From positions 223,467,622 through 223,531,621 of the forward strand of contig NC_053039.3 of the NCBI RefSeq assembly GCF_002575655.3: a stretch of DNA of 64,000 nucleotides, in the 5' to 3' direction. The notes beneath the pieces were generated by a model, which was not told the origin of the DNA, ran no database searches, and saw nothing but the letters and a program-made list of their open reading frames with translations. This DNA is from Aegilops tauschii subsp. strangulata (taxonomy: Eukaryota > Streptophyta > Magnoliopsida > Poales > Poaceae). Numbering within the stretch: position 1 is the first letter of the stretch; every line of letters starts with the position of its first letter. Positions 43,502 to 55,042 of the stretch are shown in pieces. Both the position numbers and the translations under genes were made by a program.

Positions 43502-46002
43502 ATGCGAATGCATCTTGAGCCAATTGATAACGATCTCTATTATGTTGTGGAAAATGGTGTTCCCTCAGCCACACCTTCTCTGAATGCTGCTGATGTGAAG
43601 AGATTCAAGCAACTCGATTCTCAAGCGAAGAATATCATTTGTGGCCATCTGAGCAAAGGACAGTATGGAAGAGTGAGTGCTTTGGAAACTGCTAAGCTTA
43701 TCTGGGATAGGCTGTCCAAAGTCAATGAAGGAGTCTCAACACAGCGTGACTCTCGAGTTGATGTTCTTCCCAATCTCTTCACCGCTTCAAATGACTTGAC
43801 AATGAAAATGTTCAGCAAACCTTCGATCGCCTCACTGACATCTCAAATGAGCTTCAAGCACTTGGTGCCACTGACATCACCGACCATGAGGTGGTGAAGA
43901 AATTGCTGAGATCGCTTGATTCCTCATTTGATACTCTGGCATTGATGATACAAGAACGTGATGATTACAAGTCACTTGATCCCGCTACCTCGAGAGGCTA
44001 AATACTCATGAGTTCCAGCCTGCTGAGAAGAGAGATCTCTATGGTTCGAGCTATGGCAGATCACATGCCCTGAAGGCCAAGGTCGTCTCTGAATCTGAAG
44101 GTGAAGATTATGGTAGTGGCCTTGGTGATCCTGAAGAACTGAGCCAGGAGCTAGCACCGCTCGTGAAGAAATTCCAAAGGTTCTCAAGACGTGGTCGCTT
44201 TGGAAAATCCTCAAGGAGCAATGATTCCTCATCCAGTGACTACAAGAAGAGGCTATGCCACAAATGCAAGAAGCCTGGTCACTACATTCAAGATTGTCCT
44301 CAGTGGGAAAAGGAATCAAAGAAGAAGAAATACAAGGATTACAGTTCTGATGATGCGAAGAAAAAGAAGAAATCCTCAAAATCCTTATCATCAAAATCCT
44401 CAAAGTCTTTGTCTCACAAGAAGAGCAGCTCCAAGAAGGCTCGGGCATTCATTGGCAAGGAAATGGACTCTGAGGCTGAATCTGAGGATCATGAGGAAGA
44501 GGAGGCATCTGAGGAGTCCGAGTCTGGTGTGGCGAGTCTATCTCTCACTACTGCATTCATCAGCAAGTCTATCTTCAACTCTGAAGAAAATGGCTTCACC
44601 AACAAGGCTGATGAAGGCAATGATGACTACGCTCCCACCTATTGCTTCATGGCAAAGGGTGCCAAGGTACTCAAATATACCTCATTTGAATCAAGTGAGA
44701 ATGAATCTGATGAAAACCTCAAGCCCAGCTACTCTAAACTTGCTAAGATTGCTGTGAAACAACAAAGGGATTTTGAAAAGGTTCAAAACATGCTAGACAA
44801 AAGTGATGATATGTTGGGTGAAGAAATGGAGCGCACTAAAACCTTGACTGGAAATCTTCAGAGACTTCAGTCTAAGTTTGACAACCTTCAAAGTCATCAT
44901 AACACTCTCTTGTCTGATCATGAGAAGCTTTCTTATGAATTTCTTCAAAGAAAGCAAGATCTTGAAAAGCTAAGAGTGAGTTATGAAGATCTTCAGAAGG
45001 AGCACGATTCATTACTTGCTCAACAAATCAGCGCTTCTCAGGAAGAATTTGTTCCTCCATGTTTGAAATGCATTGAACGTGAATCTGCTAATTCTTCACC
45101 TGAATGTTCAAACGCTTCTAATGCTACAAATTCTTCAACTGTCTCTGCTATCACTAATTCCTCATCTGAGGACATTGCTAGTATCACTGATGATGCAGGG
45201 CTGAAGGAATTGTACATGACAGACATGTACAAAAGCCTCAAAGGGCATCAGACTCTTTGTGATGTGCTTAAAAAGCAGATCCTCAACAGGAACCCTAGGA
45301 AAGAGGGTATTGCCTTTGAGAGGAAACTTAATGCTGATGGTACATATTGGAAGCCTGAGTAGTACCCCAAAACCTAATGGGTTGCTGCAAAGGGACCTCT
45401 AGTTGATCCATCTAATTTATCTGGCTTTACATGTGAATCTCCTCATTCTTCTGATGAGTCATTTGACTCCAACTATAAACTGTTCAAAAATCAGAATGGT
45501 GAAGTATTTGCTAGATATGTTGGCATTAACTGCAGGAACGGTTCCCCTATGAAGAAAATCTGGGTTCCCAAAAGGTGCCATGAAAGTCTTCAGGTGAATG
45601 TCCTCATGACACCACCTGTGAAGAATAGGAACCCCAGATCAAATTCTTCATATGGACCAAATTCTTCACATGGATCCAAGTCCTCATAAGGACCAGATTC
45701 CTCATATGGATCAAATTCCTCAAAAGGATCAAAGCCCTCATATGAATATCATCGTGCTAACAACTCTGTTTCACAGGGAAGAGCTAAGGGCTATGAATAT
45801 GAGCATTATTCTTCTAACCATTATGTTCATAAGTCCTCGAAGAATTTCTCTGCTTATTCATATGCTTATCCTAACCCCTCTTATGTGAAACGAAATGGGC
45901 TGGCTTCTATGCCACCTTTCTCATATGGAGCTCGCAGAGTGATGAACTCTTTGACACCCCTTCCGATGTGGGTGGTGAAGAAAAAGAACTAATCTCTTCT
46001 CC
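43502..46002 (+). pseudogene. gag: Copia gag
   Basis: The first piece (43502-43750) has the UBN2/copia gag domain (NGVPSATPSLNAADVKRFKQ, LSKVNEGV). Frame changes near 43775-43805 and near 43985 follow. A long open piece (44163-45362) contains the zinc knuckle CHKCKKPGHYIQDC at about 44270, a Ser/Lys-rich stretch, an acidic region and a coiled coil (MERTKTLTGNLQRLQ, SYEFLQRKQDLEKLR). The TAG at 45360 ends it, yet conserved sequence continues in the same frame to 46002 with two TAA codons (45375, about 45687) and Ser/Tyr-rich repeats (SSYGSNSSKGS). Broken by at least two indels and three stops. Confidence 0.82.
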
Positions 46003-46227
46003 AGGGTCAGGTCTCCAGACGTGCTCAAACGTCTGAAGAATTTGATGGAGACCTGAAAAGTGCCTGAAAGGACGCAGGTAATCATGAAGAAATGAACTTT
46101 CATTTCTCACGTCCTCATACTACTTTATCTGTTGCATTGCTTGATGAAATTGATCTGATGAATTGTGATGTCATATTCTTCACTGATGAAGTATATGAGT
46201 TCGTAAGCTGCACTAATTCATCTGCAG

Positions 46228-49200
46228 GATGATCAACCCAAAGCCACTGAGTGGGTCCTCGATAGTGGATGTACAAATCACATGACTGGTGACAAGAATC
46301 TATTGATGGATGCTCCCTTGTCTCCATCGCATCTGAAGCATATCATCTTCGCTGACAAAGGCAAAAGTCAGGTATTGGGTCTAGGTAAGGTTGCGATCTC
46401 AAAGGATCGACACATGGACAAAGTCATGCTTGTCGAGTCCTTACGATACAACCTCATGTCTGTCTCAATGCTTTGTGATCTTGATATGGTTGTTGTCTTT
46501 GGCAAGTATCGTTGTGTTGTGATCATGGAAGCTGACAATTCCAAAGTCTTCGAAGGCTTTAGGAGAGGAGACTTGTATATTGTTGATTTCTCTTCAGGAC
46601 CACAACCAGCCGTGTGCCTACTTGCAAAAGCTTCAGAAGGCTGGCTATGGCATCAACGACTTGGTCATGCAGGCATGAGGAATTTGCACACACTTGCGAA
46701 GAAGAAGCACGTCATTGGCATTGAGAATGTCAAATTCCTCAAGGATCACTTATGCGGAGCCTGTGAAGCTGGGAAGATGACAAAGGCTAAGCATCCAGCG
46801 AAGACTATCATGACCACTACTCAACCATTTGCATTGCTTCATATGGATCTCTTCGGTCCTAACCATTATTCTGCAGTTTCAAATGATGCATCTCAATATG
46901 GCTTTATTATTGTTGATGATTACTCTCGTTACACATGGGTACACATTGTTACTTACATACATGAAGTGCAGGAAGTCTTCAAACGATTTTCCTCGAGGGC
47001 TTCAACCAACTTTGGTGTGAAGATCAAGCACATCAGAAGTGACAATGGAACTGAGTTCAAGAACTCTGGTCTTGATGACTATCTTGATGAACTTGGTATT
47101 ACTCATGAGTTATCTGCTTCTTATACTCCTCAGCAGAATGGCGTTGTGAAGCGCAAGAACATGACTCTTGCTGAGATGGCTCGCACTATGCTTGATGAAT
47201 ACAAAACGCCTCATCGTTTCTGGATTGATGCAATTGATACTGCGTGCCACATCATCAACAGAGTATATCTTCACAAATTCTTCAAGAAGACTGCCTATGA
47301 ACTCCTCACTGACAAGAAACCCAATGTGAGTTATTTCAAAGTCTTCGGTGCTAAATGCTGGATTAGAGATCCTCATCACAACTCAAAATTTGCACCGAAA
47401 GCACACGAAGGTTTTATGCTTGGTTACGGAAAGGACTCGCACACCTACAGAGTCTTCAACAACGTTCTTCACAAGGTTGTTGAAACTGTAGATGTGCGGT
47501 TCAATGAAACTAATGGCTCGCAAAGAGAGCACCTACCTTTTGTGATAGATGAACCAGCACCCGAGGAATCTATCAAGTTCAAGGCTACTGAGGATGTCAT
47601 TCCGACCGAAGAATCTGCTGAAGAATTCATTCCAAAACATGAAGAACGTCGAGCAAATGCAACTGAAGAAAATGCTAAAGAAAATGGTGCTGAAGAAAAT
47701 GCTGATCAAATTCCTCGACGACAACCAGCTCATCCTCGTGTTGCCAACGAAGTGCAGATTGAGAAAATCATCAGCGACATCAACATTCCAGGTCCTCTCA
47801 CACCCTCAAGAGCTTCACATTTGTCTAACTTTTGTGGGCACTTTGCTTTTGTCTCTATCACAGAGCCCATTAAGGTAGATGAAGCATTTATGGAGCCTGA
47901 GTGGATTCAAGCTATGCAAGAAGAATTACATCAGTTCGATCTCAACAACGTCTGGGAACTGGTCAAACGTGCAAATCCTCGCAAGCACAATATCATTGGC
48001 ACAAAGTGGATCTACCGCAACAAGCAAGATGAAAATGGCCTTGTGGTGAGGAATAAGGCACGGCTTGTAGCTCAAGGCTACACACAGGTTGAAGGAATTG
48101 ATTTCGATGAAACTTTTGCACCTGTTGCTAGACTTGAGGCTATTCGCATATTACTTGCTTATGTTAACCATCATGATATCACTCTATATCAAATGGATGT
48201 GAAAAGTGCATTCCTCAATGGTAAGCTTGAGGAAGAAGTATATGTTGCTCAACCCCCAAGTTTTGAAGATCCAAAGAATCCTGGTAAAGTCTTCAGACTC
48301 AATAAGGCGCTCTATGGCCTCAAGCAGGCCCCTCGGGCGTGGTATGATACTTTGAAGGAATTCCTCATGAAGAAAGGCTTCAAACCCGGTTCACTCGACC
48401 CTACTCTTTTCACTAAATCTTATGATGGTGAACTGTTTGTGTGCCAAATATATGTTGATGATATTATCTTTGGTTGTACTGACCAACGTTATAGTGATGA
48501 ATTTGCCTATATGATGAGTGAAGAATATCAAATGTCTATGATGGGAGAATTGAAATTCTTCTTAGGTCTTCAAATTCGTCAACAGCGCAATGGCATATTC
48601 ATATCTCAGGACAAATACCTCAAGGATGTACTGAGGAAATTCGGCATGCAAGATTGCAAAGGCGTCAAAATTCCTATGCCCACAAATGGCCATCTGTGCA
48701 CTGATGAAACTGGTATTGACTTCGATCATAAGGTATACCGCTCCATGATTGGTTCTTTATTGTACTTATGTGCATCTAGGACAGATATAATGCTTAGTGT
48801 TTGCATGTGTGCTCGATTTCAAGCTATACCGAAGGAATCACACCATAAGGCTGTGAAACATATTCTTCGATATCTAGCTCACACACCAACACTTGGATTA
48901 TGGTACCCCAAGGGCTCGGCTTTTGATCTCATTGGATATTCTGACTCTGACTATGTTGATGATCGTGTGGACCTCAAGTCAACATCTGGTACATGTCATT
49001 TCCTCGGACGACCTTTGGTCTGTTGGTCCTCGAAGAAACAGAACTACGTATCACTGTCTACTACTGAAGCTGAGTACATTGCTGCTGGTTCTTGCTGTGC
49101 TCAATTGCTGTGGATGAAGCAAACTCTCAAGGACTACGGCGTCAACGTGAAGAATGTGCCTCTCTTGTGTGACAATGAGAGTGCCATCAAGATTGCTCAC

Positions 49201-49404
49201 AACCCAGTTCAGCACTCGAAGACAAAGCACATTCAGATTCGTCATCATTTTCTTCGTGATCATGTGTTGAAGGGCGACATTTCTATTGAGCATGTGAAGA
49301 CTGAAGAACAACTAGTCGATATCTTCACAAAGCCCTTGGATGAGAAGAGATTTAGCAAGTTGCGGTGTGAGCTAAATATCTTAAAATCTTCGAATGTTCT
49401 TTGA
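46228..49404 (+). CDS. pol: Copia pol: protease, integrase, reverse transcriptase, RNase H
   Basis: One frame, from about 46228 (first ATG 46282) to TGA at 49404. The order is protease ([14 protein letters not shown] at 46246), GAG-pre-integrase with HHCC zinc site ([25 protein letters not shown]), integrase core, reverse transcriptase ([47 protein letters not shown], catalytic YVDDIIFG near 48455), RNase H ([36 protein letters not shown]). Integrase has its two Asp residues (HMDLFGP, SDNGTEF), but the third catalytic residue, 35 residues on, is Lys ([10 protein letters not shown]) instead of Glu. The frame is otherwise full length, but the integrase should be dead. Sirevirus-type sequence. 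Confidence 0.92.
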   Translation, partial: DDQPKATEWVLDSGCTNHMTGDKNLLMDAPLSPSHLKHIIFADKGKSQVLGLGKVAISKDRHMDKVMLVESLRYNLMSVSMLCDLDMVVVFGKYRCVVIMEADNSKVFEGFRRGDLYIVDFSSGPQPAVCLLAKASEGWLWHQRLGHAGMRNLHTLAKKKHVIGIENVKFLKDHLCGACEAGKMTKAKHPAKTIMTTTQPFALLHMDLFGPNHYSAVSNDASQYGFIIVDDYSRYTWVHIVTYIHEVQEVFKRFSSRASTNFGVKIKHIRSDNGTEFKNSGLDDYLDELGITHELSASYTPQQNGVVKRKNMTLAEMARTMLDEYKTPHRFWIDAIDTACHIINRVYLHKFFKKTAYELLTDKKPNVSYFKVFGAKCWIRDPHHNSKFAPKAHEGFMLGYGKDSHTYRVFNNVLHKVVETVDVRFNETNGSQREHLPFVIDEPAPEESIKFKATEDVIPTEESAEEFIPKHEERRANATEENAKENGAEENADQIPRRQPAHPRVANEVQIEKIISDINIPGPLTPSRASHLSNFCGHFAFVSITEPIKVDEAFMEPEWIQAMQEELHQFDLNNVWELVKRANPRKHNIIGTKWIYRNKQDENGLVVRNKARLVAQGYTQVEGIDFDETFAPVARLEAIRILLAYVNHHDITLYQMDVKSAFLNGKLEEEVYVAQPPSFEDPKNPGKVFRLNKALYGLKQAPRAWYDTLKEFLMKKGFKPGSLDPTLFTKSYDGELFVCQIYVDDIIFGCTDQRYSDEFAYMMSEEYQMSMMGELKFFLGLQIRQQRNGIFISQDKYLKDVLRKFGMQDCKGVKIPMPTNGHLCTDETGIDFDHKVYRSMIGSLLYLCASRTDIMLSVCMCARFQAIPKESHHKAVKHILRYLAHTPTLGLWYPKGSAFDLIGYSDSDYVDDRVDLKSTSGTCHFLGRPLVCWSSKKQNYVSLSTTEAEYIAAGSCCAQLLWMKQTLKDYGVNVKNVPLLCDNESAIKIAHNPVQHSKTKHIQIRHHFLRDHVLKGDISIEHVKTEEQLVDIFTKPLDEKRFSKLRCELNILKSSNVL

Positions 49405-49713
49405 ATAAGACACTCATCCTAACACTTATGCATAAATTGATGACTTAGATGTGCACCACATGAAGAAAAGTTTTTCTTCAATCAGTGAAGAATAACACTC
49501 TAAGTGTGAAGAAATTAACGAATAATTTGATTCTCAGAGCCCTACGACAATTGTACGCGGTGTCTAAAATCATCATTCTTATACGGTGGGTCACGCCACC
49601 ACCAAAGTTGAAAATCTTCAATTTGAGTTTTTCCTCAGTTTTGAAATTCCTCAGTTGTTCATGTTCTTCAACTTTGCATTGTCTTCACCATTTCTGTTGT
49701 TTTTCTTCATTGG

Positions 49714-49788
<75 letters not shown>

Positions 49789-50168
49789 TTTATGTCCTCT
49801 ACAACATTCACTTATTGCTATTTCTTCAAGTTGTTTTTCCTGCTAAGTGAATGTGATCGGACCCTTCCCCCTCTATGCTAAACTCAACCAATTCTATTCA
49901 CAAATTCTTCATGTGTGTTCTATTTGAAACTCGTTCAAAATCTTCACTGTGTCCTTGTCAGCTGAAGAATTTGTGAACGCAACGTTAAAACTTATCTTAT
50001 CCAAAATTTTCGTTTTGCCGATCAAACCGTTCCACATCCCACGAAAATACTTATCTATTCACCCACGATCTCCACTACTCAGTACGTGGGTGACACATGT
50101 CAAGCGAATGAGAAGGGTCAGGGGCACGTTCGTCCAAATTCTTTGGGCGAACAGTTTTTCACCGTGGC
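49405..50168. other. Copia spacer between pol and the third gene
   Basis: AT-rich, no coding frame of note. Holds a compound microsatellite (49715-49786) and leads to a TATA box. Words TTCTTCA and GAAGAA are frequent. Confidence 0.6.
49715..49786. repeat. Compound (TA)n(TG)n microsatellite
   Basis: About 17 TA units (49715-49749) followed by about 19 TG units (49749-49786). The apparent proteins with Ile-Tyr and Cys-Val runs are artefacts. Confidence 0.95.
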
Positions 50169-50176
50169 TATAAATA
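50169..50176 (+). promoter_or_regulatory. Internal TATA box before the third Copia gene
   Basis: GTGGCTATAAATACCCCTCC, followed about 50 bp on by a C/T-rich leader with AAACCCTAGCGCTGCCG, typical of plant 5' UTRs. It suggests an own promoter for the downstream gene; unproven. Confidence 0.5.
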
Positions 50177-50443
50177 CCCCTCCCCTTCCTTACTTCTCCT
50201 TTACTCCGCTCGACCTCACTCCAGCTCGAGCTTCTCAAACCCTAGCGCTGCCGATACTTCATCGTCGCTGGTGAGGAAGAGCTTCACTGCCTCGACCTCG
50301 TCGCCGTCGTACTCGCGCCGGCCGCGGATTTCTTCACTCCGCCGCCGCCGTAGCTGTCTTCCTCTGCCGAGTTAGGGCGTGGAAGATTTGCACTGACGAA
50401 CTTCACATCTCCACTTCGCAGTTCGTCGTGTTCTTCGTCTAGG

Positions 50444-50767
50444 GTAATTAAAAGTTACTTTTACTGCCCTCTTTGATTCAAATGATTTCTACAAAATCTT
50501 CAAAGGTGTTTATTCTTCAAATTCTTCACACACTAAACACCTTTCATGTCATCTGTTCTTGACTCATTCCTCTAAGCTACTTTTTTTTAAGATTCCTCAA
50601 TTGTGTGGATTTCTTATCTGTACAACTCTGGAACCTAAGACAAAGAACGCTTAGTGAAATTCTTCAAGACTCATCTGGTCAAATTCCTCAAACTTGTTCT
50701 TTTTACAAAACCTTCTGAGAATCCATATGACCTCTCCAAATTCCTTGCAACTATACTCTGTTCATAG
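50444..50767 (+). other. Predicted leader intron of the third Copia gene
   Basis: Donor TCTAGG|GTAATT, T-rich interior with a TTTTTTTT run at 50581, acceptor TTCATAG|GTACTC six bases before the ATG at 50774. Base composition changes from GC-rich exon to AT-rich at the donor, as expected for a plant intron. Confidence 0.45.
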
Positions 50768-50773
50768 GTACTC

Positions 50774-53700
50774 ATGTCCGCTGCTGAATCACTAGGTTCT
50801 CATCAACTTAACTCATTTGCAGTGTTCCTCAAAGAAAATTTGCATACATCTTCAGAGAATTCCATTGTTCAAATTCCTCATCTGAAGAAAATGGCTGATG
50901 GAAAGAAGCCACAGAAAGGAGGAAAGAGGCCTGAGGTCAACACTGCGTTTGAAATACCTGAGGACATCTATGCTGGGTACTGCACACCCCCTGAGGAAGA
51001 TAAAAATCAGTGCAAGGTGCGCATTCAAAAGATAGAGAGGAGATGGGCAAGAGAGTGGAGGGATTACAGATATGTTACTCCAAAATACATGAAGAAATTC
51101 GTTGTTACCCCTCCATGCGCAGGACCTCCATTGGCACCTAGCCAAGTAGCAGATCCCACCAGCCTCAAGCGCGGTGAGGACTATCCTGAAGAATGGGCCA
51201 AGCGCCAGGCCAAGTTGGCCAAACAGGCAAAAGAAGCAGTGAGGAAATTCAACGAGGACTCTGCTGCTGCTACTGCCTCTGCTAAGGCCTCGACTATCAA
51301 GCCTAAGAAGGCCATGGCAAAGAAGCCTCCGCATAAGCCAAGTGCTTCACCTTCAATGCCCTCAAGGCCAAGTTCCTCAGCAATGCCCTCACGGGCAGAT
51401 TCCTCAAAGCCCTCACGGCCAAATCCTCAAACTGCTCCTGCTCCTCCGAAGTCCTCAGCTCCTCCGCCAAAGTCTTCGGCTGCTTCGACTAAATCCTCAG
51501 CACCTGTGCATCTCGCCACGTGCCAAAGGACTGCAGGCATATCTATTGCCTCAGGAGCCTCTGCAAGTTCCTCAGCTGCTCCAAGTTCCTCAGCTGGCCC
51601 CTCTCTGCTGAAGAAAAAGTCTGCTGCTGGACGAGGTCCTCGACCAAGTCCTCACAAGAAGCAGGTCGCTTTCCAAGTGCCCTCTGATGAAGATGAGGCT
51701 GATGATGAAGAACTAGCCGAAATCATCAGGGACAGACAAGTCAAGGCCGCTAGAGCCAAAGGAAGCAATGTGCCACTGCTTTTGGATCCGAAGCTGATCC
51801 TAGACTACATCGATCTATGGCACAAGGATCCCAACACACCTTTGTCTGAGATGAACCACACCTGGTCAAAGTCATGTTTTGACTGTCTTCATTGAAGAAG
51901 AGAAATGGAAATTTGAGAAGGCCAGGCAGCTGAAGAAAGCTCAGTACAGGAAGGAGCGCTTCCTGAAGAAAAACGTTATCTCTATGACAACTAAAGAACT
52001 AGTGAAGATCCAGGCTGAAATCAAAGGCCTCAGCGATGACTTCAATGCTTACTGTGCTGATTGGCAAGGAGCCAAGGTCAGGTTTGTAAAACTGACTGAG
52101 AAATTCACTTCAAAGGTTGCAACTCCATCGCAATCAGAAATTCCTCAAGCCGAAGCATCTGCTCAACCAACTGAAGAGCACGCCAGCACCACTGATGGAA
52201 TCAGGCTGCTGAAGAAAATGTGAGTTCCAGGGCTAATGGCTGCATTCTAGCCGCCGAAGAAATTGCCAAGGCATCCGCTAGTGGTGCGCCTGAAGAAAAT
52301 CAAGAAGTTAGGGCAACTGCATCAGTTGTGCTTGAAGAAACTCAACCAAATTCTTCTGCTTCCCCTGCGCCTACTCCAACTCCGATCCTTCCATCTGCAT
52401 CAGATGTGAAGAAAACCAAGGCTGCAGAGCGTGCAGCTGTGAGGAAAAGGAAGGCCTCAACTTCATCAGATTCTTCAGCACCGAAGAAGATGAAGAAATT
52501 GACAAGCTCACTTGCAAATCCAATTGATGTTGTTCCTGTTTCCAGCATGCCATCAAAGGAAATCGTCCCTTTCGATGAAGAATATGTGATCCCCAGTGGA
52601 TCTGATGAAGACATTCCCTCTGCTGCTTCCTCAGAGCAGATGGATGAAGAAATTGAAGCGAACGCAATCCCTTCAACTCCAATTGTCTCCTCGCCCATGC
52701 CTCAGTTCACTGCTGAAGAGGCATGTGTTGAGGAATTGGATGAACAAAACTCTGACGTGGACATTGGGAGTACCACTCCATTGATGAATGATGATTTTTG
52801 GGATAGTCAGCATCCCAACTCCCCTCTGTTCACTCCATTGCAACAAATCCATCAGTCCCCTGCACAAACTGTTCAAATGGGCTCTGAAGAAAATCAACCC
52901 ACTGCATCTGTTCATGAAGAAATTCCAGCCACTAGTGCTGAAGAAACTGTTGCTGCTGATTCATTGAAGACACAGGCTGCCACTGAAGAGGAACCAGAAA
53001 TTCCTCAGCCTGAAGAACCTGAGATTGCGATTCCTGAGGTTGTGATGCAACTGACTGACACTCCTCAACCCAAGCCAAAGGATCCATTCTCAAGGAAGCA
53101 AAAATTCAAAACTGATGATTTCTTCGGCGAGCACGTATTCTTCACTGATTGCAATCCCTATGACTCTGCTCGCATTAGGAAGAGGCATTTCTGGATTGCC
53201 ATCCAGGAAAATTTCTATTCCTCAATGTTGTTCAACAAAGACAAAGTCTTCGATCATGAGCACATTCCTCACGTGGATATGGAATCTCTGTCGTGCTTCG
53301 TGCCAGTCCTCAGTGTTCTTCATGACGCTGGACTGTTAAATTTCTGCACTGACATCTGTGATTGGAATGAAGAACTCATTCTTCAATTTTATGCAACGCT
53401 GCACATCACCGGAGATTCTGAAGATGTGAATTCATGGGTGTTGGACTTGATGACTAAAAATACTCACTATAAGGCACCAGCCACTGAATTGCTTCGTGCT
53501 CTGCCTCTCAGTCCTCCCCTTGAAGCTGCTCGTTGCATGTACCAAGAGCCTGAGCTTACTGATCACTACATGCAAGTGCTGATGAAGCCATTGAAGCCAG
53601 GTCAGGCCCCAAGAACCAAATTCCTCGCGAAGGAATTACTATATGTGCCTCGGACTGTCTATCGCATTCTGACAAAGACATTGAGTCCTATCAAGGGCCA

Positions 53701-54523
53701 CGACTCGAATGAAGAAGAAGTCATTGGCATCTTGAAGAATCTGCTCTTCAATATCATGCATGGCGTTCCCGTCAACTTCCATGATTTCTTCATGAGGACT
53801 CTGGCCAATGTCGCAATGTCACCATTTGAGTTGAAGCCTTATGCTCCGTGGATTATGAGATTCATCAGAACAAGGTCTTCACTCAACTACAAGGCTGATT
53901 TTCAGAATCACCTCAGCTACTTGCCCCCGATTGAAGTCCTCAAGCGGACCTATTCCTCAACTGATGACAAGGGCAAGGCAACTGCTATTATTGATGAAGG
54001 CATTCGTCCATTGGATGGTCAATTTCGCAAGGCTGCATCTTACTCCACCAATGACGACTCTGCCACTCATGACTCTGCCGCCAACGCAACCAAGCCAAAT
54101 CCTCAAGGCACAGCTCCCAGGGTAATGACTGATCGTGAGCTTCTCCTCAGTCTTCACCAGAAGGTTGATTGCAATCACAAATGGGTCAAGCGTTAGTTTG
54201 GTTCGATTCTTCACAACATGACTGCTACCCACAATGCAGTGAAGAAAAACCATTACTACCTTCATGAAACCCTCAACCGTACCTCGGTTGTTCTGTCTCA
54301 CATTTATAGCGAAGAAGATCTGAAGAAAATGGGTCTCAAGGAAGATTTTGACTGGTCTGCTCCTCCACTGAAGAAATACAAGAAGGTCAAAGTTCCTTCC
54401 TTGGTAGCCATCTCCTATTCTTCATCGCGCGACACCGACGAGCATGAAGACTTGGACGACACTGCGGCAGGCCCTACATCAACAAACGACCCCAACAACG
54501 CTGGCGCTCCTTCATCAACTTGA
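50774..54523 (+). pseudogene. Third Copia gene in the env position (sirevirus env-like or accessory ORF)
   Basis: Open pieces 50774-51895, 51879-52223, 52220-54196 and 54218-54523 form one gene with frame changes near 51880 and 52210 and a TAG at 54194. The start may be 50774 or the ATG at 50891 (MADGKKPQKGGKRPE). The first part is Lys/Ser/Pro-rich with repeated SSA(P/A)PPKSS-type units and a short helix (FEKARQLKKAQYRKERFLKK). The second part has a long acidic, Ala/Pro-rich region, then a globular domain of about 300 residues (GEHVFFTDCNPYDSARIRKR, PYAPWIMRFIRTR) resembling plant transposon proteins of the Transposase_32 type. No clear signal peptide or membrane segment, so an envelope role is not supported by what is seen. 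Confidence 0.7.
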
Positions 54524-54576
54524 TATTCTTCAGGAGCGTTAGTCCTCAGTTTCGATCCTTTTGGTCATTCGATGAC

Positions 54577-55042
54577 AAAGGGGGAGAAATTTGAGTTAGT
54601 CTTCAAGCGGGTCTACCTATATGGGCGTTTTTTGCTAAGTTACAACTCTCGTTCTTCTGATGACTTTGCTGGATTGAGTTGTAAACTTAAACTCTATGGT
54701 GGCCTGATACGTTTGTTGTTTTTTTCTGCATGCTTATTCCTCATTAATGTTTATGCACGCATGCTGAATTACAGCAGTCACCATATTTCATCATGCATTT
54801 CAAATTCTTCATATTATATGTCAAATGCGTGTATGAATTACAAGATATAGGGGGAGATCTCCATGATTTTACTCTTCAAGTGTGCATTGCTTCAAAAGCA
54901 AATTCCTCACTATGCACATCTTCAGGGGGAGTTCTTCTATATCTTGCAATCAAATTCCTCAATATCAGTATTTACACTTCGTATGTTTATCCCCGTTGAA
55001 AACTTAACCTATATTGTCATCAATCACCAAAAAGGGGGAGAT
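54577..55042 (+). other. Multiple polypurine tracts before the Copia 3' LTR
   Basis: AAAGGGGGAGAA at 54577, ATAGGGGGAGAT at 54847, TCAGGGGGAGTT at 54922 and AAAAAGGGGGAGATT at 55030, the last directly before the LTR. Repeated GGGGGAG tracts in this place are a known sirevirus feature. Confidence 0.8.
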
